From Lacrimispora saccharolytica (GTDB lineage Bacteria; Bacillota; Clostridia; Lachnospirales; Lachnospiraceae), in NCBI GenBank assembly GCA_021531795.1, contig JADYUL010000003.1, positions 216,072-280,071 of the forward strand: a stretch of 64,000 nucleotides of DNA, in the 5' to 3' direction. Position 1 is the stretch's first letter; every line of letters starts with the position of its first letter. Positions 10,037-19,364 of this stretch are shown here, piece by piece. Under the pieces are notes generated by a model. It was not told the DNA's origin, made no database searches, and worked only from the letters and a program-made list of their open reading frames with translations. Both the position numbers and the translations under genes were made by a program.

Positions 10037-10088
10037 CTTGCGCGGGAGTATACTACGAGCGAGTATAGGTAGCATCGTGGGAAATTAA
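10037..10088 (+). repeat. Fourth copy of the family B repeat
   Basis: CTTGCGCGGGAGTATACTAC ... AGCATCGTGGGAAATTAA, matching the copies at 9371, 9434 and 9547 with a few substitutions. It is followed directly by degenerate palindrome 8 (10094-10133). Confidence 0.8.
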
Positions 10089-10148
10089 ATATAATACATC
10101 AAGAGCCGGGATGAACTTGAATTCCCAATGTATCCATCCCTCGAAATT

Positions 10149-10218
10149 TATCAAATTAAGCAACCCGCGTTGCCACACACTTCAAACTCAAAGCGAATCT
10201 CCGCGCAAATCATAGTGA
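10149..10218 (+). repeat. 70-bp direct repeat, copy 2 (family C)
   Basis: Partner of 9961-10030. The following sequence lacks a family B copy, so the duplication is incomplete or decayed on this side. Confidence 0.85.
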
Positions 10219-10282
10219 AACCCATCGAAACTCCAAAAGCATAGATATTGCCAAGAGTTGAGATATTGATTACAATAATAAC

Positions 10283-10370
10283 GACCGAGATTGTGCGTAT
10301 CATGCCGGCCGGGGCGACCGAGATTGTGCGTATCATATCGGCCAAGGTGACCGAGATTATAGATATCAGG
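10283..10370 (+). repeat. 33-bp tandem repeat upstream of pfkA
   Basis: GACCGAGATTGTGCGTATCAT begins at 10283 and 10316, and a third diverged partial copy begins at 10349. The period is 33 bp. It ends about 20 bp before the pfkA start, so it lies in the leader. A short open frame crosses it as an 11-residue repeat but has no supporting start site. Confidence 0.75.
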
Positions 10371-10390
10371 ACGGTTAGATGGAGAATATT

Positions 10391-11386
10391 ATGGGAAAAG
10401 AGATTAAGAAGATTGGTGTGCTTACAAGCGGTGGTGATGCACCGGGAATGAATGCTGCTATAAGAGCTGTTGTTCGTAAGGCTATATCTAATGGCGTCGA
10501 GGTTGTCGGCGTTAAGAAGGGATACATGGGACTGCTTAATAATGAAATAGTTCCGATGGATGCCCACAGTGTTTCGGATATAATTCAGAGAGGCGGTACA
10601 ATCCTTGGTACAGCCAGATGTAAAGAATTCACTACAGAGGAAGGTCAGGCTCAGGGAGCGGAGATCTGCAGACAGAATGGAATTGATGGTATGGTTGTCA
10701 TCGGTGGAGACGGATCATACAGAGGAGCACAGGCTTTGAGCAAGCATGGAATCAATACAATCGGTCTGCCCGGAACAATAGACCTTGATATTTCATGTAC
10801 CGATTATACGATCGGCTTCGATACTGCGATTAATACTGCAATGGAAGCTATTGATAAGGTTAGAGATACATCTTCTTCTCATGAGAGATGCAGTATCATA
10901 GAGGTTATGGGAAGAAATGCCGGATATATTGCGCTTTGGTGTGGTGTTGCCAACGGTGCTGAGGACATTCTGCTTCCGGAAAAATATGACTTCAATGAGC
11001 AGAAGATAATCAACAATATTATTGCTAACCGTAAGAGGGGCAAGACTCATCACCTTATTGTTAATGCTGAGGGCATTGGTCATTCGACATCAATGGCAAG
11101 AAGAATTGAGGCTGCTACAGGCATAGAGACCAGAGCTACTATCTTAGGTTACATGCAACGTGGTGGTAATCCAACCTGCCGCGACAGATATTTTGCTTCG
11201 ATCATGGGAGCTCTTGCAGCAGACATTCTCTGTGAAGGCAAGACCAACAGGGTAATTGCGTACAAGAATGGAGAGTTTGTGGACTATGATATTGATGAGG
11301 CACTTGCTATGCAGAAGTCCATTTCCGATTATGAGTATGATGTAAGCCTTGCGCTTTCCAGATCAAGAATGGAAATCGGCAAATAA
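10391..11386 (+). CDS. pfkA: 6-phosphofructokinase
   Basis: 331 residues from ATG 10391, preferred over the in-frame ATG 10379 because GGAG lies 6 bp upstream and the product then begins MGKEIKKIGVLTSGGDAPG as in the family. It phosphorylates fructose 6-phosphate in glycolysis. Nucleotide motif GGDGSYRGA, substrate loop and MGRNAGYIAL, and DTSSSHER are intact. The catalytic loop reads GTIDLDI where ATP-dependent PfkA normally has GTIDNDI: catalytic D131 is present but the next residue is Leu 132 (codon CTT 10784-10786). Downstream of dnaE, as in many Clostridia. Confidence 0.94.
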   Translation: MGKEIKKIGVLTSGGDAPGMNAAIRAVVRKAISNGVEVVGVKKGYMGLLNNEIVPMDAHSVSDIIQRGGTILGTARCKEFTTEEGQAQGAEICRQNGIDGMVVIGGDGSYRGAQALSKHGINTIGLPGTIDLDISCTDYTIGFDTAINTAMEAIDKVRDTSSSHERCSIIEVMGRNAGYIALWCGVANGAEDILLPEKYDFNEQKIINNIIANRKRGKTHHLIVNAEGIGHSTSMARRIEAATGIETRATILGYMQRGGNPTCRDRYFASIMGALAADILCEGKTNRVIAYKNGEFVDYDIDEALAMQKSISDYEYDVSLALSRSRMEIGK

Positions 11387-11455
11387 TCAGGAATTTGTTT
11401 AAAAATTCTCAAACTCACACTTCTGCTTGCCAGAATGCAGTTTTGGAGGTTGGAT

Positions 11456-12391
11456 ATGCTGACTAATGCTAAGATTAAAGAAATACAGAAGCTGACAGAA
11501 AAGAGTAAGGCTCGCCGAGAGGCGGGCCTCTTTGTCATAGAGGGACCACGGATGTTTATTGAAACACCTCTGGAATGGATAGAGGAAATCTATGTGACGC
11601 AGAGATTCTTGGACAACGCTGATTCTGGATTGTTGGGCATGACCGAGGGACCCTCGGTAGATGGCGACTCAACTGAGTCCACTCCAACCGTGCCAATCTC
11701 AGCCTCGCCAATCTCAGCCACGTCAGCCTCTACCACCGGAAGTGTGGAGAATAGTCATTCTGATCACAGTACCTCCATTCGGGCCTCCGAGATGATAACA
11801 TGGATGAACCATGAGGTTGTCACTGAAGAGCAGATGAAGAAACTCACCGACACAGTAACTCCGCAAGGCATACTTTGCGTCGTCAGACAACCGTCCTATA
11901 CAGTGGAAGACATCATCAACCACCCGGGACACAGACTCCTAATGATACTTGAGGATATCCAGGATCCGGGCAACCTGGGCACGATATTCCGCACCGCAGA
12001 GGGTGCCGGCGCATCCGGCATAATCATGACGAAGGGCTGCGCCGACCTCTTCAACCCCAAGGTCGTCCGCTCCACCATGGGTTCCATCTACAGGGTGCCC
12101 TTCTTCGTTACTGATGATATCGAGCAAACAATCAGTTTGGTAAAAAACGCCCAGATTGAGGTTTTCGCCGCCCATCTTAAGGGTGAGCACTTCTACGATG
12201 AGATAGAATATAAGGATGCAGCTTTCCTAATCGGCAACGAGGGCAGAGGGCTTAAGGATTCCACAGCATCCCTTGCCGACACATATATCAAGATTCCAAT
12301 GTCAGGTGAGCTGGAGAGCTTAAATGCCTCAATGGCAGCAGGAATACTAATGTATGAGCACAACCGCCAAATAAGAACCGGCCATCGATGA
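11456..12391 (+). CDS. TrmH-family (SPOUT) rRNA 2'-O-methyltransferase with a Ser/Thr-rich linker
   Basis: 311 residues from ATG 11456 (GGAGG 6 bp upstream); an in-frame ATG at 11435 lacks such a site. N-terminal substrate-binding domain (residues 1-60: KIKEIQKLTEKSKARR, GLFVIEGPR) and C-terminal SpoU/SPOUT methylase (about 145-311) with LEDIQDPGNLGTIFRTAEGAG, the knotted NEGRGL and SLNASMAAGILMYE motifs. Between them, residues about 65-105 form a low-complexity Ser/Thr/Ala/Pro linker that most relatives lack. The target nucleotide cannot be assigned from sequence; RlmB/TsnR-like roles are possible. Confidence 0.88.
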   Translation: MLTNAKIKEIQKLTEKSKARREAGLFVIEGPRMFIETPLEWIEEIYVTQRFLDNADSGLLGMTEGPSVDGDSTESTPTVPISASPISATSASTTGSVENSHSDHSTSIRASEMITWMNHEVVTEEQMKKLTDTVTPQGILCVVRQPSYTVEDIINHPGHRLLMILEDIQDPGNLGTIFRTAEGAGASGIIMTKGCADLFNPKVVRSTMGSIYRVPFFVTDDIEQTISLVKNAQIEVFAAHLKGEHFYDEIEYKDAAFLIGNEGRGLKDSTASLADTYIKIPMSGELESLNASMAAGILMYEHNRQIRTGHR

Positions 12392-12521
12392 ACAGATTGA
12401 CTTCCGGATCATCCTATGGAAGACGTACATACTTATCCTTGTAAGAATGCGCAAATTTGACAAGATTAACATAATTTGTTAAGATTGCTTAATAATTCAG
12501 ATTTTGTTTGATGGAGAAAGT

Positions 12522-13625
12522 ATGAATTCCGCAAAAAGAAGGATTCTACGGGGTCTTGGCAGGATATTTATGGGGGCTGCCATTATCACTGTAGCTAAGT
12601 CGAGCAGCATACAGGCTGCTTCCAATCATTCTCTGGCCGAGTTCAATGCGGGTGCAGCAACGGTGCTTGACTGCATGGACAGAGAGGTGGACGTGGCAGC
12701 GTTTCACCAGCCATCTAAACAGAGCGTGGATGACGGAGACGGGGAATCAGGCGATCCCGATTCCGAGATGTCCAATCTCGTGATGGCTAATGTTCACAAT
12801 TCTCTTAACGTAAGAGAAGAGCCCGATGAGGACTCTGCGAAGGTCGGATATATGTATGCCGATTGTGGTGGAGAGATTCTCGAGAAAAAGGGAGATTGGA
12901 CTAAAATTAAATCAGGTAATCTGGTAGGCTGGTGCAGTAATGAGTACCTGCTTATGGGAGAGGAAGCCAAGGAACTGGCTTCCAGCGTTGGAATTACTCT
13001 TGCGACTGTCAAAGCTGATGCGCTGAGGGTTCGTAAGGAGCCGTCGGAGGCTTCGGGCATCTGGGGATTGGTAGCAAAAGGAGATTCCATTGAAGCAATC
13101 GTTGATGATTCGAATGAGGATTGGGTAGCCATTGACTTCGAGGGCGAAGAAGGTTACATCTCGGCTGAGTTCGTGGATATCAATTTCTCTGTGGACAACG
13201 GAGAGACTCTGGAGGAAATCAAGGAGAGGGAGCGCAAGGAGAAGGAAGAGAAGGCGAAGCTTATCGCCAACTTAGGTCCTGTTGCGGTCGGGGCTACTGA
13301 TGAGCAGCTCTTGGCATCGCTTGTATATTGTGAATCCGGTAATCAGACCTATGAGGGAATGCTTGCGGTTGCAAGTGTTGTTATGAACAGAGTAAGATCT
13401 GCAGCATATCCCAATACCATATCCGGTGTAATCTATGCTTCGGGTCAGTTCACCCCTGCGCTTAACGGTAAGGTGGCAGCACAGCTTAGCATAGGTGTCC
13501 CGCAGCCATGTTTGCAGGCAGCTAAGGAAGCAATATCCGGTAAGACCAATATCGGAACGGCTACGCACTTCAGGCGCTGGACCGGTCAGGAAGGAATCGT
13601 TATCGGAGCTCATGTATTTTACTAA
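12522..13625 (+). CDS. Secreted SleB-like cell wall hydrolase with two SH3 domains
   Basis: 367 residues from ATG 12522, with TGGAGAAAG just upstream. A signal peptide spans about residues 1-32 (hydrophobic FMGAAIITVAKS, cleavage near IQAA). Two bacterial SH3 domains lie at about 85-145 (NSLNVREEPDEDSAKVG) and 160-215 (DALRVRKEPSEASGIWG). After a Lys/Glu-rich helix comes a Hydrolase_2 (SleB/CwlJ-like) domain, about 250-367, with the conserved glutamate in YCESGNQTYEGMLAVA and NRVRSAAYP. It probably cleaves muramic-lactam or vegetative peptidoglycan; substrate is inferred. Confidence 0.88.
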   Translation: MNSAKRRILRGLGRIFMGAAIITVAKSSSIQAASNHSLAEFNAGAATVLDCMDREVDVAAFHQPSKQSVDDGDGESGDPDSEMSNLVMANVHNSLNVREEPDEDSAKVGYMYADCGGEILEKKGDWTKIKSGNLVGWCSNEYLLMGEEAKELASSVGITLATVKADALRVRKEPSEASGIWGLVAKGDSIEAIVDDSNEDWVAIDFEGEEGYISAEFVDINFSVDNGETLEEIKERERKEKEEKAKLIANLGPVAVGATDEQLLASLVYCESGNQTYEGMLAVASVVMNRVRSAAYPNTISGVIYASGQFTPALNGKVAAQLSIGVPQPCLQAAKEAISGKTNIGTATHFRRWTGQEGIVIGAHVFY

Positions 13626-13737
13626 GCCTTAGGGGATGCCGACACATTATCGGCGTATCATCAATCTAAGGCAAAATTCTTGAGAAAAAGTGCATAATAT
13701 AGTAATATCAAAGGGTGAGCAGGTCTCACCCTTTTTT
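13626..13737 (+). terminator. Structured leader/terminator region before argF
   Basis: Two hairpins. The first (13626-13672) has outer stem GCCTTAG/CTAAGGC with an inner GATGCCGA/TCGGCGTATC stem and no T-run. The second (13711-13737) is AGGGTGAG/CTCACCCT followed by six Ts, a clear intrinsic terminator 50 bp upstream of argF. It could end hydrolase transcription or act as an argF attenuator; no leader ORF or known aptamer is recognisable. Confidence 0.75.
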
Positions 13738-13788
13738 GATTATGGGCAATATAATACATTAATACAGTGGATACAAATGGAGGGAGAC

Positions 13789-14784
13789 ATGAATCTAAAG
13801 GGCCGACACTTTCTTAAACTGCTTGATTACACACCGGAAGAGATAGAATATCTTGTGAATCTGGCGGCAGACCTTAAATATATGAAGAAGAAGGGCGTAC
13901 TCGTGGATAAGCTACGCGGCAAGAATGTGGCACTCATCTTCGAGAAGACCAGTACCAGAACCAGATGCTCCTTCGAGGTGGCAGCTCACGATCTTGGTAT
14001 GGGAACTACCTACCTTGACCCCAAGAGCAGCCAGATAGGCAAGAAGGAGAGCATCGCAGATACTGCAAGAGTTCTCGGAAGAATGTTTGATGGTATTGAA
14101 TACAGAGGTTTCGGTCAGGAGATAGTGGAGGAGCTTGCCAGGTACGCAGGCGTTCCCGTGTGGAACGGACTGACCAACGAATTCCATCCGACACAGATGA
14201 TAGCGGATCTTTTGACAATTAAGGAGCACCTGGGCAGGATCAAGGGTGTTCGTGTGGTATATATGGGCGATGCCAGATACAATATGGCCAATTCCTGGAT
14301 GGTGACCTGCGCCAAGATGGGCATGCACCTGACACTCTGTTCCAACGAGAAGTACTTCCCGGAGGAGGGATTGGTACAGACCTGCAAGGAAATCGCAGCT
14401 ACCACAGGAGGCAGCATAACCCTCACCACCGACCCGATAGAGGGCACGAGGAATCAGGATGTGGTGTACACCGATGTATGGGTATCAATGGGTGAGCCTG
14501 ACGAAGCCTGGAGTGAGAGAATCGCAGAACTCTCGCCATACCAGGTCAACGCCGCTGTAATGGAGCGTGCGGGAGAGGGAGCCATCTTCATGCATTGCCT
14601 GCCTGCTTTCCATGACCTTAAGACCGAGATAGGCCGGGAAAAGGGCGAGCAATTCGGTTTCAGTGAGCTCGAAGTTACAGATGAGGTATTCGAGAGCAGT
14701 CAGTCAGTCGTATTCGACGAAGCTGAGAACAGAATGCACACAATTAAGGCTATTATGGCAGCAACAATGGGAGCATTTGAATAA
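13789..14784 (+). CDS. argF: Ornithine carbamoyltransferase
   Basis: 331 residues from ATG 13789 (GGAGGGAGAC upstream). The frame is open back to 13690, but that part crosses the terminator hairpin and is not family-like. It forms citrulline from ornithine and carbamoyl phosphate. Carbamoyl-phosphate motif S55-T-R-T-R59, [12 protein letters not shown], and ornithine-binding H269-C-L-P272 are present. The next gene begins immediately after its stop. No other arg genes are adjacent, so anabolic (argF) versus catabolic (arcB) use is inferred from isolation and the possible attenuator rather than proven. Confidence 0.93.
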   Translation: MNLKGRHFLKLLDYTPEEIEYLVNLAADLKYMKKKGVLVDKLRGKNVALIFEKTSTRTRCSFEVAAHDLGMGTTYLDPKSSQIGKKESIADTARVLGRMFDGIEYRGFGQEIVEELARYAGVPVWNGLTNEFHPTQMIADLLTIKEHLGRIKGVRVVYMGDARYNMANSWMVTCAKMGMHLTLCSNEKYFPEEGLVQTCKEIAATTGGSITLTTDPIEGTRNQDVVYTDVWVSMGEPDEAWSERIAELSPYQVNAAVMERAGEGAIFMHCLPAFHDLKTEIGREKGEQFGFSELEVTDEVFESSQSVVFDEAENRMHTIKAIMAATMGAFE

Positions 14785-15609
14785 ATGGGATACATGGTGC
14801 GTGACACTAAGTTAATAGGACGCGATGTTATCTGGGTGAAGGAGACTGATTCCACCAATAACATGATGAAGCGCCTGATTACAGATGAGACTACTCTTGA
14901 GGCAGAGCCCGGATATGGAACCATATATGAGGGCAAGGCTAATGAAGGTCTGATGATAGTCTCTGATTATCAGAGAAGCGGCAGAGGGAGGAGCGGTCAC
15001 GACTGGGTAGCACCACCGGGCAGCTGTGTGGCAATATCCGTACTGCTTAAGCCTGATATCGCAGATGATAAGGTTCATGCAATAACGCTTATTGCAGCTA
15101 TGGCAGTGGTTCGTGCCATTGAGAAGCTCTCAGGACTGCGTCCGGATATAAAATGGCCAAACGACGTTATATCAGGCGGCAAGAAGATTAGCGGAATCCT
15201 CACGGAGATGTTAGTAAAAAACGGAGAGAAGAACGTTATTGTAGGAGTGGGCATCAACCTAAGTCAGAGCGATTTTCCCGGTGAATTGGCAGACAAGGCG
15301 ACATCGATAAGGCTCGAGACCGGCAGGGAATACATGGCGGAAGAGGTGGTGGAGCACTTCGCGAGGGCGTTTGAGGAGTATTATTTGAAGTTCATGAGAA
15401 CCTGTAATATGACGCTGCTCATGGATGAGTACGAGAGCAGGCTGATTAATCGCGGCGCCGAGGTGCGCGTGATGGACCCGGCGGGAGAATATTCGGGTGT
15501 GGCGAAGGGCATTAACGAGTCCGGAGCACTCATTGTTGACACAGGTGTCGGAATCAGGGTTGTAGATGCAGGCGAGGTGAGCGTGCGTGGCATCTATGGA
15601 TATGTATAA
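14785..15609 (+). CDS. birA: Biotin--[acetyl-CoA-carboxylase] ligase
   Basis: 274 residues, starting directly after the argF stop. It activates biotin and transfers it to biotin carboxyl carrier proteins. Catalytic motifs are SGRGRSGHDW, KWPNDVISGGKKISGIL and VGVGINLS, with the small C-terminal SH3-like domain (about 225-274). It lacks the N-terminal DNA-binding domain of bifunctional BirA, so it is the monofunctional type and should not act as a repressor. An alternative ATG at 14794 is possible. Confidence 0.93.
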   Translation: MGYMVRDTKLIGRDVIWVKETDSTNNMMKRLITDETTLEAEPGYGTIYEGKANEGLMIVSDYQRSGRGRSGHDWVAPPGSCVAISVLLKPDIADDKVHAITLIAAMAVVRAIEKLSGLRPDIKWPNDVISGGKKISGILTEMLVKNGEKNVIVGVGINLSQSDFPGELADKATSIRLETGREYMAEEVVEHFARAFEEYYLKFMRTCNMTLLMDEYESRLINRGAEVRVMDPAGEYSGVAKGINESGALIVDTGVGIRVVDAGEVSVRGIYGYV

Positions 15610-15618
15610 GGTAATAAT

Positions 15619-15957
15619 ATGGATAAATGTGAGGTAGTGCTCTGCGGAGCCAATGCCTATGAGCAGAAATACTATTTTAACAGGGATTTTGACAAGATTC
15701 CGGAATCCATCAAGGAGGAGCTGCATATCATCTGCGTGCTCTTCACTGAGGAGGTGGGCGGAATCTTCACGATGGGCTTTAACGGGGACGGAGAGCTCAT
15801 TATGACGACGCAGGCTTCTGACGAGGACTATCTGTACGATGACATAGGAGCAGGGCTACTCATCAACAAGATTCGCACGACGCGCCAGGAACTCTTAGAG
15901 AGTCTGTCGCTGTTCTATAGAGTATTTATGGGAGAAAGAAATGATACTTGTAGTTGA
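15619..15957 (+). CDS. Conserved small protein of the birA-coaX operon (possibly DUF6145)
   Basis: 112 residues, 9 bp after birA, overlapping coaX by 17 bp. It is acidic, has no membrane segment, and has an alternating beta pattern ([19 protein letters not shown]) followed by a C-terminal helix. I recall a Lachnospiraceae family of this size between birA and coaX annotated as DUF6145, but cannot verify the number. No catalytic motif is evident. Tight coupling suggests a role linked to its operon partners, which is only inference. Confidence 0.7.
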   Translation: MDKCEVVLCGANAYEQKYYFNRDFDKIPESIKEELHIICVLFTEEVGGIFTMGFNGDGELIMTTQASDEDYLYDDIGAGLLINKIRTTRQELLESLSLFYRVFMGERNDTCS

Positions 15958-16717
15958 TGTGGGAAATACTAATATAACATACGGAGTGTTCGATGGGGAT
16001 GAGCTGGTCTCAACCTTCAGAATGATGAGCAAGACTCCGAGGACTTCGGATGAATACGGCATCATGATACGTGAGATGCTGAAAAAGAATGATATCGACA
16101 GGCAGGAGATCGAGGGAATCTGTGTGGCGAGCGTTGTGCCGAATATTATGCACTCCCTGCTGAGCGGACTGTCAAAGTATGTGAATGAGAGTATACTGAC
16201 GGTCGGTGCCGGTACGAAGACGGGGATCAAGATTATCACCGAGGCACCTAAGGAGATTGGTCCCGACAGAATAGTTGATGCCGTGGGAGCATATGTGAAG
16301 TATGGCGGACCGATTCTGGTGCTCGATTTTGGTACGGCTACGACCTATGACTATATCACTGAGAAGGGCGAATTTGCTGCAGGAATCACTGCTCCGGGCT
16401 TAAGAATCAGTGCCAAGGCACTCTGGGAGGATACTGCGAAGCTTCCGGAGATTGAGATCAAGAAACCTAAGAGTATCATGGCGCAGGAGACCATAAGCAG
16501 TATGCAGGCCGGACTCGTGTACGGTCAGATTGGTCAGACAGAGTACATAATTAATCAGGTCAAGAAGGAATCGGGCAGGGAGGATCTCAAGGTGGTGGCC
16601 ACAGGCGGACTGGGCAGAATCATCGCTGACGAGACCGACATGATTCAGGTGTACGACCCGATGCTTACATTAGAGGGTCTTAAGTTCATTTATGAAAAAA
16701 ACAGGAAGAAGTCGTGA
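15941..16717 (+). CDS. coaX: Type III pantothenate kinase
   Basis: 258 residues. It phosphorylates pantothenate, the first step of coenzyme A synthesis. The ASKHA-fold motifs are visible: phosphate-1 [29 protein letters not shown] with the catalytic Asp, and [12 protein letters not shown]. The GGAGAAAG site upstream lies inside the previous gene. Its TGA overlaps the GTG start of the next gene (GTGA at 16714-16717). Confidence 0.95.
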   Translation: MILVVDVGNTNITYGVFDGDELVSTFRMMSKTPRTSDEYGIMIREMLKKNDIDRQEIEGICVASVVPNIMHSLLSGLSKYVNESILTVGAGTKTGIKIITEAPKEIGPDRIVDAVGAYVKYGGPILVLDFGTATTYDYITEKGEFAAGITAPGLRISAKALWEDTAKLPEIEIKKPKSIMAQETISSMQAGLVYGQIGQTEYIINQVKKESGREDLKVVATGGLGRIIADETDMIQVYDPMLTLEGLKFIYEKNRKKS

Positions 16718-17694
16718 TAAATAATTACATCCATCCTCTTAGCATAGGAGGAGTTACACTCAAAAACAATATTATACTTGCACCAATGGCAGGGGTTACA
16801 GACCTGCCATTTCGCTTATTATGCGCCCGTTACGGTTCGGCACTGCAGTGCATGGAGATGGTGAGTGCCAAGGCGATAATGTATAACAATAAGAACACGG
16901 AGGCACTGCTTGAGATTCATCCCGATGAAATGCCGGTGTCACTGCAGCTGTTTGGTTCCGACCCCGAGATTATGGCCGCCCAGGCCCACAGAATCGAGGA
17001 GCGTCCCTTCGCCATTCTGGACATCAACATGGGCTGTCCGGTCCCAAAGGTGGTCAACAACAACGAGGGCTCAGCGCTCATGAAGAACGGCAAGCTGGTC
17101 GGAGAGATAGTGGAGTCCATAGTCAAAGCAATAGACAAGCCGGTGACCGTCAAGATCAGGAAGGGCTTTGATGATGAGCATGTCAATGCGTGTGAAATCG
17201 CTCATATCGCCCAGGAGTCAGGTGCATCTGCGATAACTGTCCATGGAAGAACCAGAGAACAGTATTATGCCGGGGAAGCTGACTGGGACATAATAGCAAG
17301 CGTAAAGCAGGCAGTGAATATACCGGTTATCGGTAACGGCGATGTGAGATGTGGCAAGGATGCCAAACGAATGCTTGAAAGTACAGGCTGTGACGGAGTG
17401 GCAATAGGTCGAGCCGTCAGAGGCAATCCCTTCCTCTTCAGAGAGGTTATTCATTACCTTGAGACGGGCGAGGAACTACCACCGCCAAGCAGGGAAGAGA
17501 AGGTAAGTGTGATCTTAGAGCATGCAGAGCTGTCATATAAATATAAGGGTGAGTATACCGCCGTCAGGGAGATGCGCAAGGCTATAGGCTGGTACAGCGC
17601 AGGAATAAAGGGCGGTGCCAAGCTTCGTGGCAGGATCAATGAGATGGAGACCATGGAGGACCTAAAAGAGGTTGTGAAGTGCTTCATGGCCTAG
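16714..17694 (+). CDS. dus: tRNA-dihydrouridine synthase (DusB-like)
   Basis: 326 residues starting with GTG in a 4-bp overlap with coaX. It is an FMN enzyme reducing uridines in the tRNA D-loop region. [13 protein letters not shown] is the FMN-binding start, [12 protein letters not shown] holds the catalytic Cys, and [18 protein letters not shown] and GNGDVRC are typical. In Clostridia a dus gene next to coaX and near greA and lysS is common. Confidence 0.93.
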   Translation: MINNYIHPLSIGGVTLKNNIILAPMAGVTDLPFRLLCARYGSALQCMEMVSAKAIMYNNKNTEALLEIHPDEMPVSLQLFGSDPEIMAAQAHRIEERPFAILDINMGCPVPKVVNNNEGSALMKNGKLVGEIVESIVKAIDKPVTVKIRKGFDDEHVNACEIAHIAQESGASAITVHGRTREQYYAGEADWDIIASVKQAVNIPVIGNGDVRCGKDAKRMLESTGCDGVAIGRAVRGNPFLFREVIHYLETGEELPPPSREEKVSVILEHAELSYKYKGEYTAVREMRKAIGWYSAGIKGGAKLRGRINEMETMEDLKEVVKCFMA

Positions 17695-17725
17695 ATGACA
17701 ATTCATAATATGATAGGGGATTAAT

Positions 17726-18727
17726 ATGATTACAGTCAGTGTATGCATGATAGTGAAGAATGAGGAAGAACGGTTATGCGCCTGCCTTGACAGTCTTCGC
17801 GATTTTGCTGATGAAATAATAATAGTGGATACGGGGTCAACTGATAATACGAAGGAGCTCGCCCTTAGGTACACCGACAAGGTCTTTGATTATGAGTGGA
17901 CGGGCAGCTTCGCCGATGCACGCAATTACTGCTTTGGCAAGGCGACGTGTGACTATATCTACACGGCGGATGCGGACGAGACGCTGGATAATGAGAATCA
18001 GGCCAAGCTTCGCGCACTCAAGGAAGTGATGGATGAGAAGGTTGATATCGTGCAGATGTATTACTGCAATCAGCTGGAGAACAATACCATCTACAGCTTC
18101 GACAGGGAGCTTAGACCGAAGCTGTATAAGAGGGTCCGCGGGTTCGAATTCGAGGGTGAGATTCATGAGATGGTGAGACTTGAACCCAGGGTTATTGAGC
18201 TTGATATCGATATTATCCACAAGCCGGGAATAGGTCATGCATCAAGGGACTTAAAGGCTTTCGAGAGATTGGCAGAGCGTGAAGGCAACGATGGAATGCC
18301 TAAAATAATGGATGAGAGACTGGAGCACATCTACGCCAAGGAGCTGGTGATCGCGGGTGAATATGAGAACTATGAGCCGGGGTACAAATACTTCTCTAGG
18401 GTGGCTGAGCTTGACTACATTGGCATGGAGAGACTGGGAATTGCCATCAATATGGCTGCGATCTGTGCCGCCAGACGAGGAGATAATATCGGCTTCATGA
18501 AGTATGCCCTGAGGGCTGCGGCCGGCAATATTATGACGAGTGAGCTTGCCTGTGAACTTGGCGCCTATTACGAGTCCATGCATGACATAAACGAGGCCTG
18601 CATGTGGTATTACAACGCCTTGAGAGAATGTGAGCCTGCCATGGATATTAATTATGGGGCAAAAGTGCCCGTCGAGGCCATGGAGAGACTTGGGATGGAT
18701 GCGACAATTTATCTTGACAGAGAGTGA
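17726..18727 (+). CDS. GT2 glycosyltransferase with C-terminal helical repeats
   Basis: 333 residues. N-terminal GT-A domain (1-~190): VSVCMIVKNEEERLCACL, IIVDTGSTDNTKE and the metal-binding YTADADETLD (DxD). The C-terminal ~130 residues are helical and TPR-like (YAKELVIAGEYENYEPGYKYF). Related proteins glycosylate polypeptides or surface polymers, but the substrate is unknown here. It starts 31 bp after dus behind AGGGGA. Confidence 0.85.
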   Translation: MITVSVCMIVKNEEERLCACLDSLRDFADEIIIVDTGSTDNTKELALRYTDKVFDYEWTGSFADARNYCFGKATCDYIYTADADETLDNENQAKLRALKEVMDEKVDIVQMYYCNQLENNTIYSFDRELRPKLYKRVRGFEFEGEIHEMVRLEPRVIELDIDIIHKPGIGHASRDLKAFERLAEREGNDGMPKIMDERLEHIYAKELVIAGEYENYEPGYKYFSRVAELDYIGMERLGIAINMAAICAARRGDNIGFMKYALRAAAGNIMTSELACELGAYYESMHDINEACMWYYNALRECEPAMDINYGAKVPVEAMERLGMDATIYLDRE

Positions 18728-18794
18728 TAATTGCCATATAATATGCAAGGTTTAGTGGCGCAAAAAGTGCGTAAATATATAAAAGGAGAACAAG

Positions 18795-19283
18795 ATGGAA
18801 GCAAAGAAGAATATTCTTACCTACGAAGGCCTGAAGAAATACGAGGAAGAGCTTGAAGATCTGAAGGTCAACAAGCGTCGTGAGAATGCTGAGAAACTGA
18901 AGGAAGCCAGAGCACAGGGTGACCTCTCAGAGAATGCTGAATATGATGCTGCCAAGGATGAGCAGAGAGACATCCAGGCCAGGATCGAAGAGTTAGAGAA
19001 GATTCTTAAGAATGCGGAAGTCGTTGATGAGGACGAGGTAGACCTTGAGAAGATCAATATCGGATGCCGCGTCAGAATATTTGATGTCAGCTACAATGAA
19101 GAGCTGGAGTACAAGATTGTAGGTTCAACCGAGGCTAACAGCCTTAAGGGCAAGATCAGCAATGAGTCACCTGTAGGAAGGGCATTGATCGGTGCCAAGG
19201 TTGGTGATGTTGTTGATGTTGAGACACCCGGTGGAATGGCTCAGTACAAGGTGTTGGAGATCCAGAGATCACAGGTAAAGTAA
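18795..19283 (+). CDS. greA: Transcription elongation factor GreA
   Basis: 162 residues. It stimulates RNA polymerase cleavage of backtracked transcripts. The N-terminal coiled coil (about 8-80) carries the basic/acidic tip segment [20 protein letters not shown], and the C-terminal FKBP-like domain has [19 protein letters not shown]. The start follows AAAAGGAGAACAAG. It probably forms a unit with lysS. Confidence 0.96.
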   Translation: MEAKKNILTYEGLKKYEEELEDLKVNKRRENAEKLKEARAQGDLSENAEYDAAKDEQRDIQARIEELEKILKNAEVVDEDEVDLEKINIGCRVRIFDVSYNEELEYKIVGSTEANSLKGKISNESPVGRALIGAKVGDVVDVETPGGMAQYKVLEIQRSQVK

Positions 19284-19364
19284 TCAGTTAGGAAAGTGTT
19301 GTCGCGTTTCCCTGAACCTGAGCGGCTCGGGGAGGCGCGATTATTGTATAAGGAGATAATATAC

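Noticed and set aside
10248..10451. Small ORF over the 33-bp tandem repeat
   Set aside because: No ribosome binding site; periodicity of the DNA explains the repeated peptide; overlaps pfkA out of frame.
13690..13788. N-terminal extension of ArgF
   Set aside because: It crosses an intrinsic terminator; ATG 13789 fits the family.
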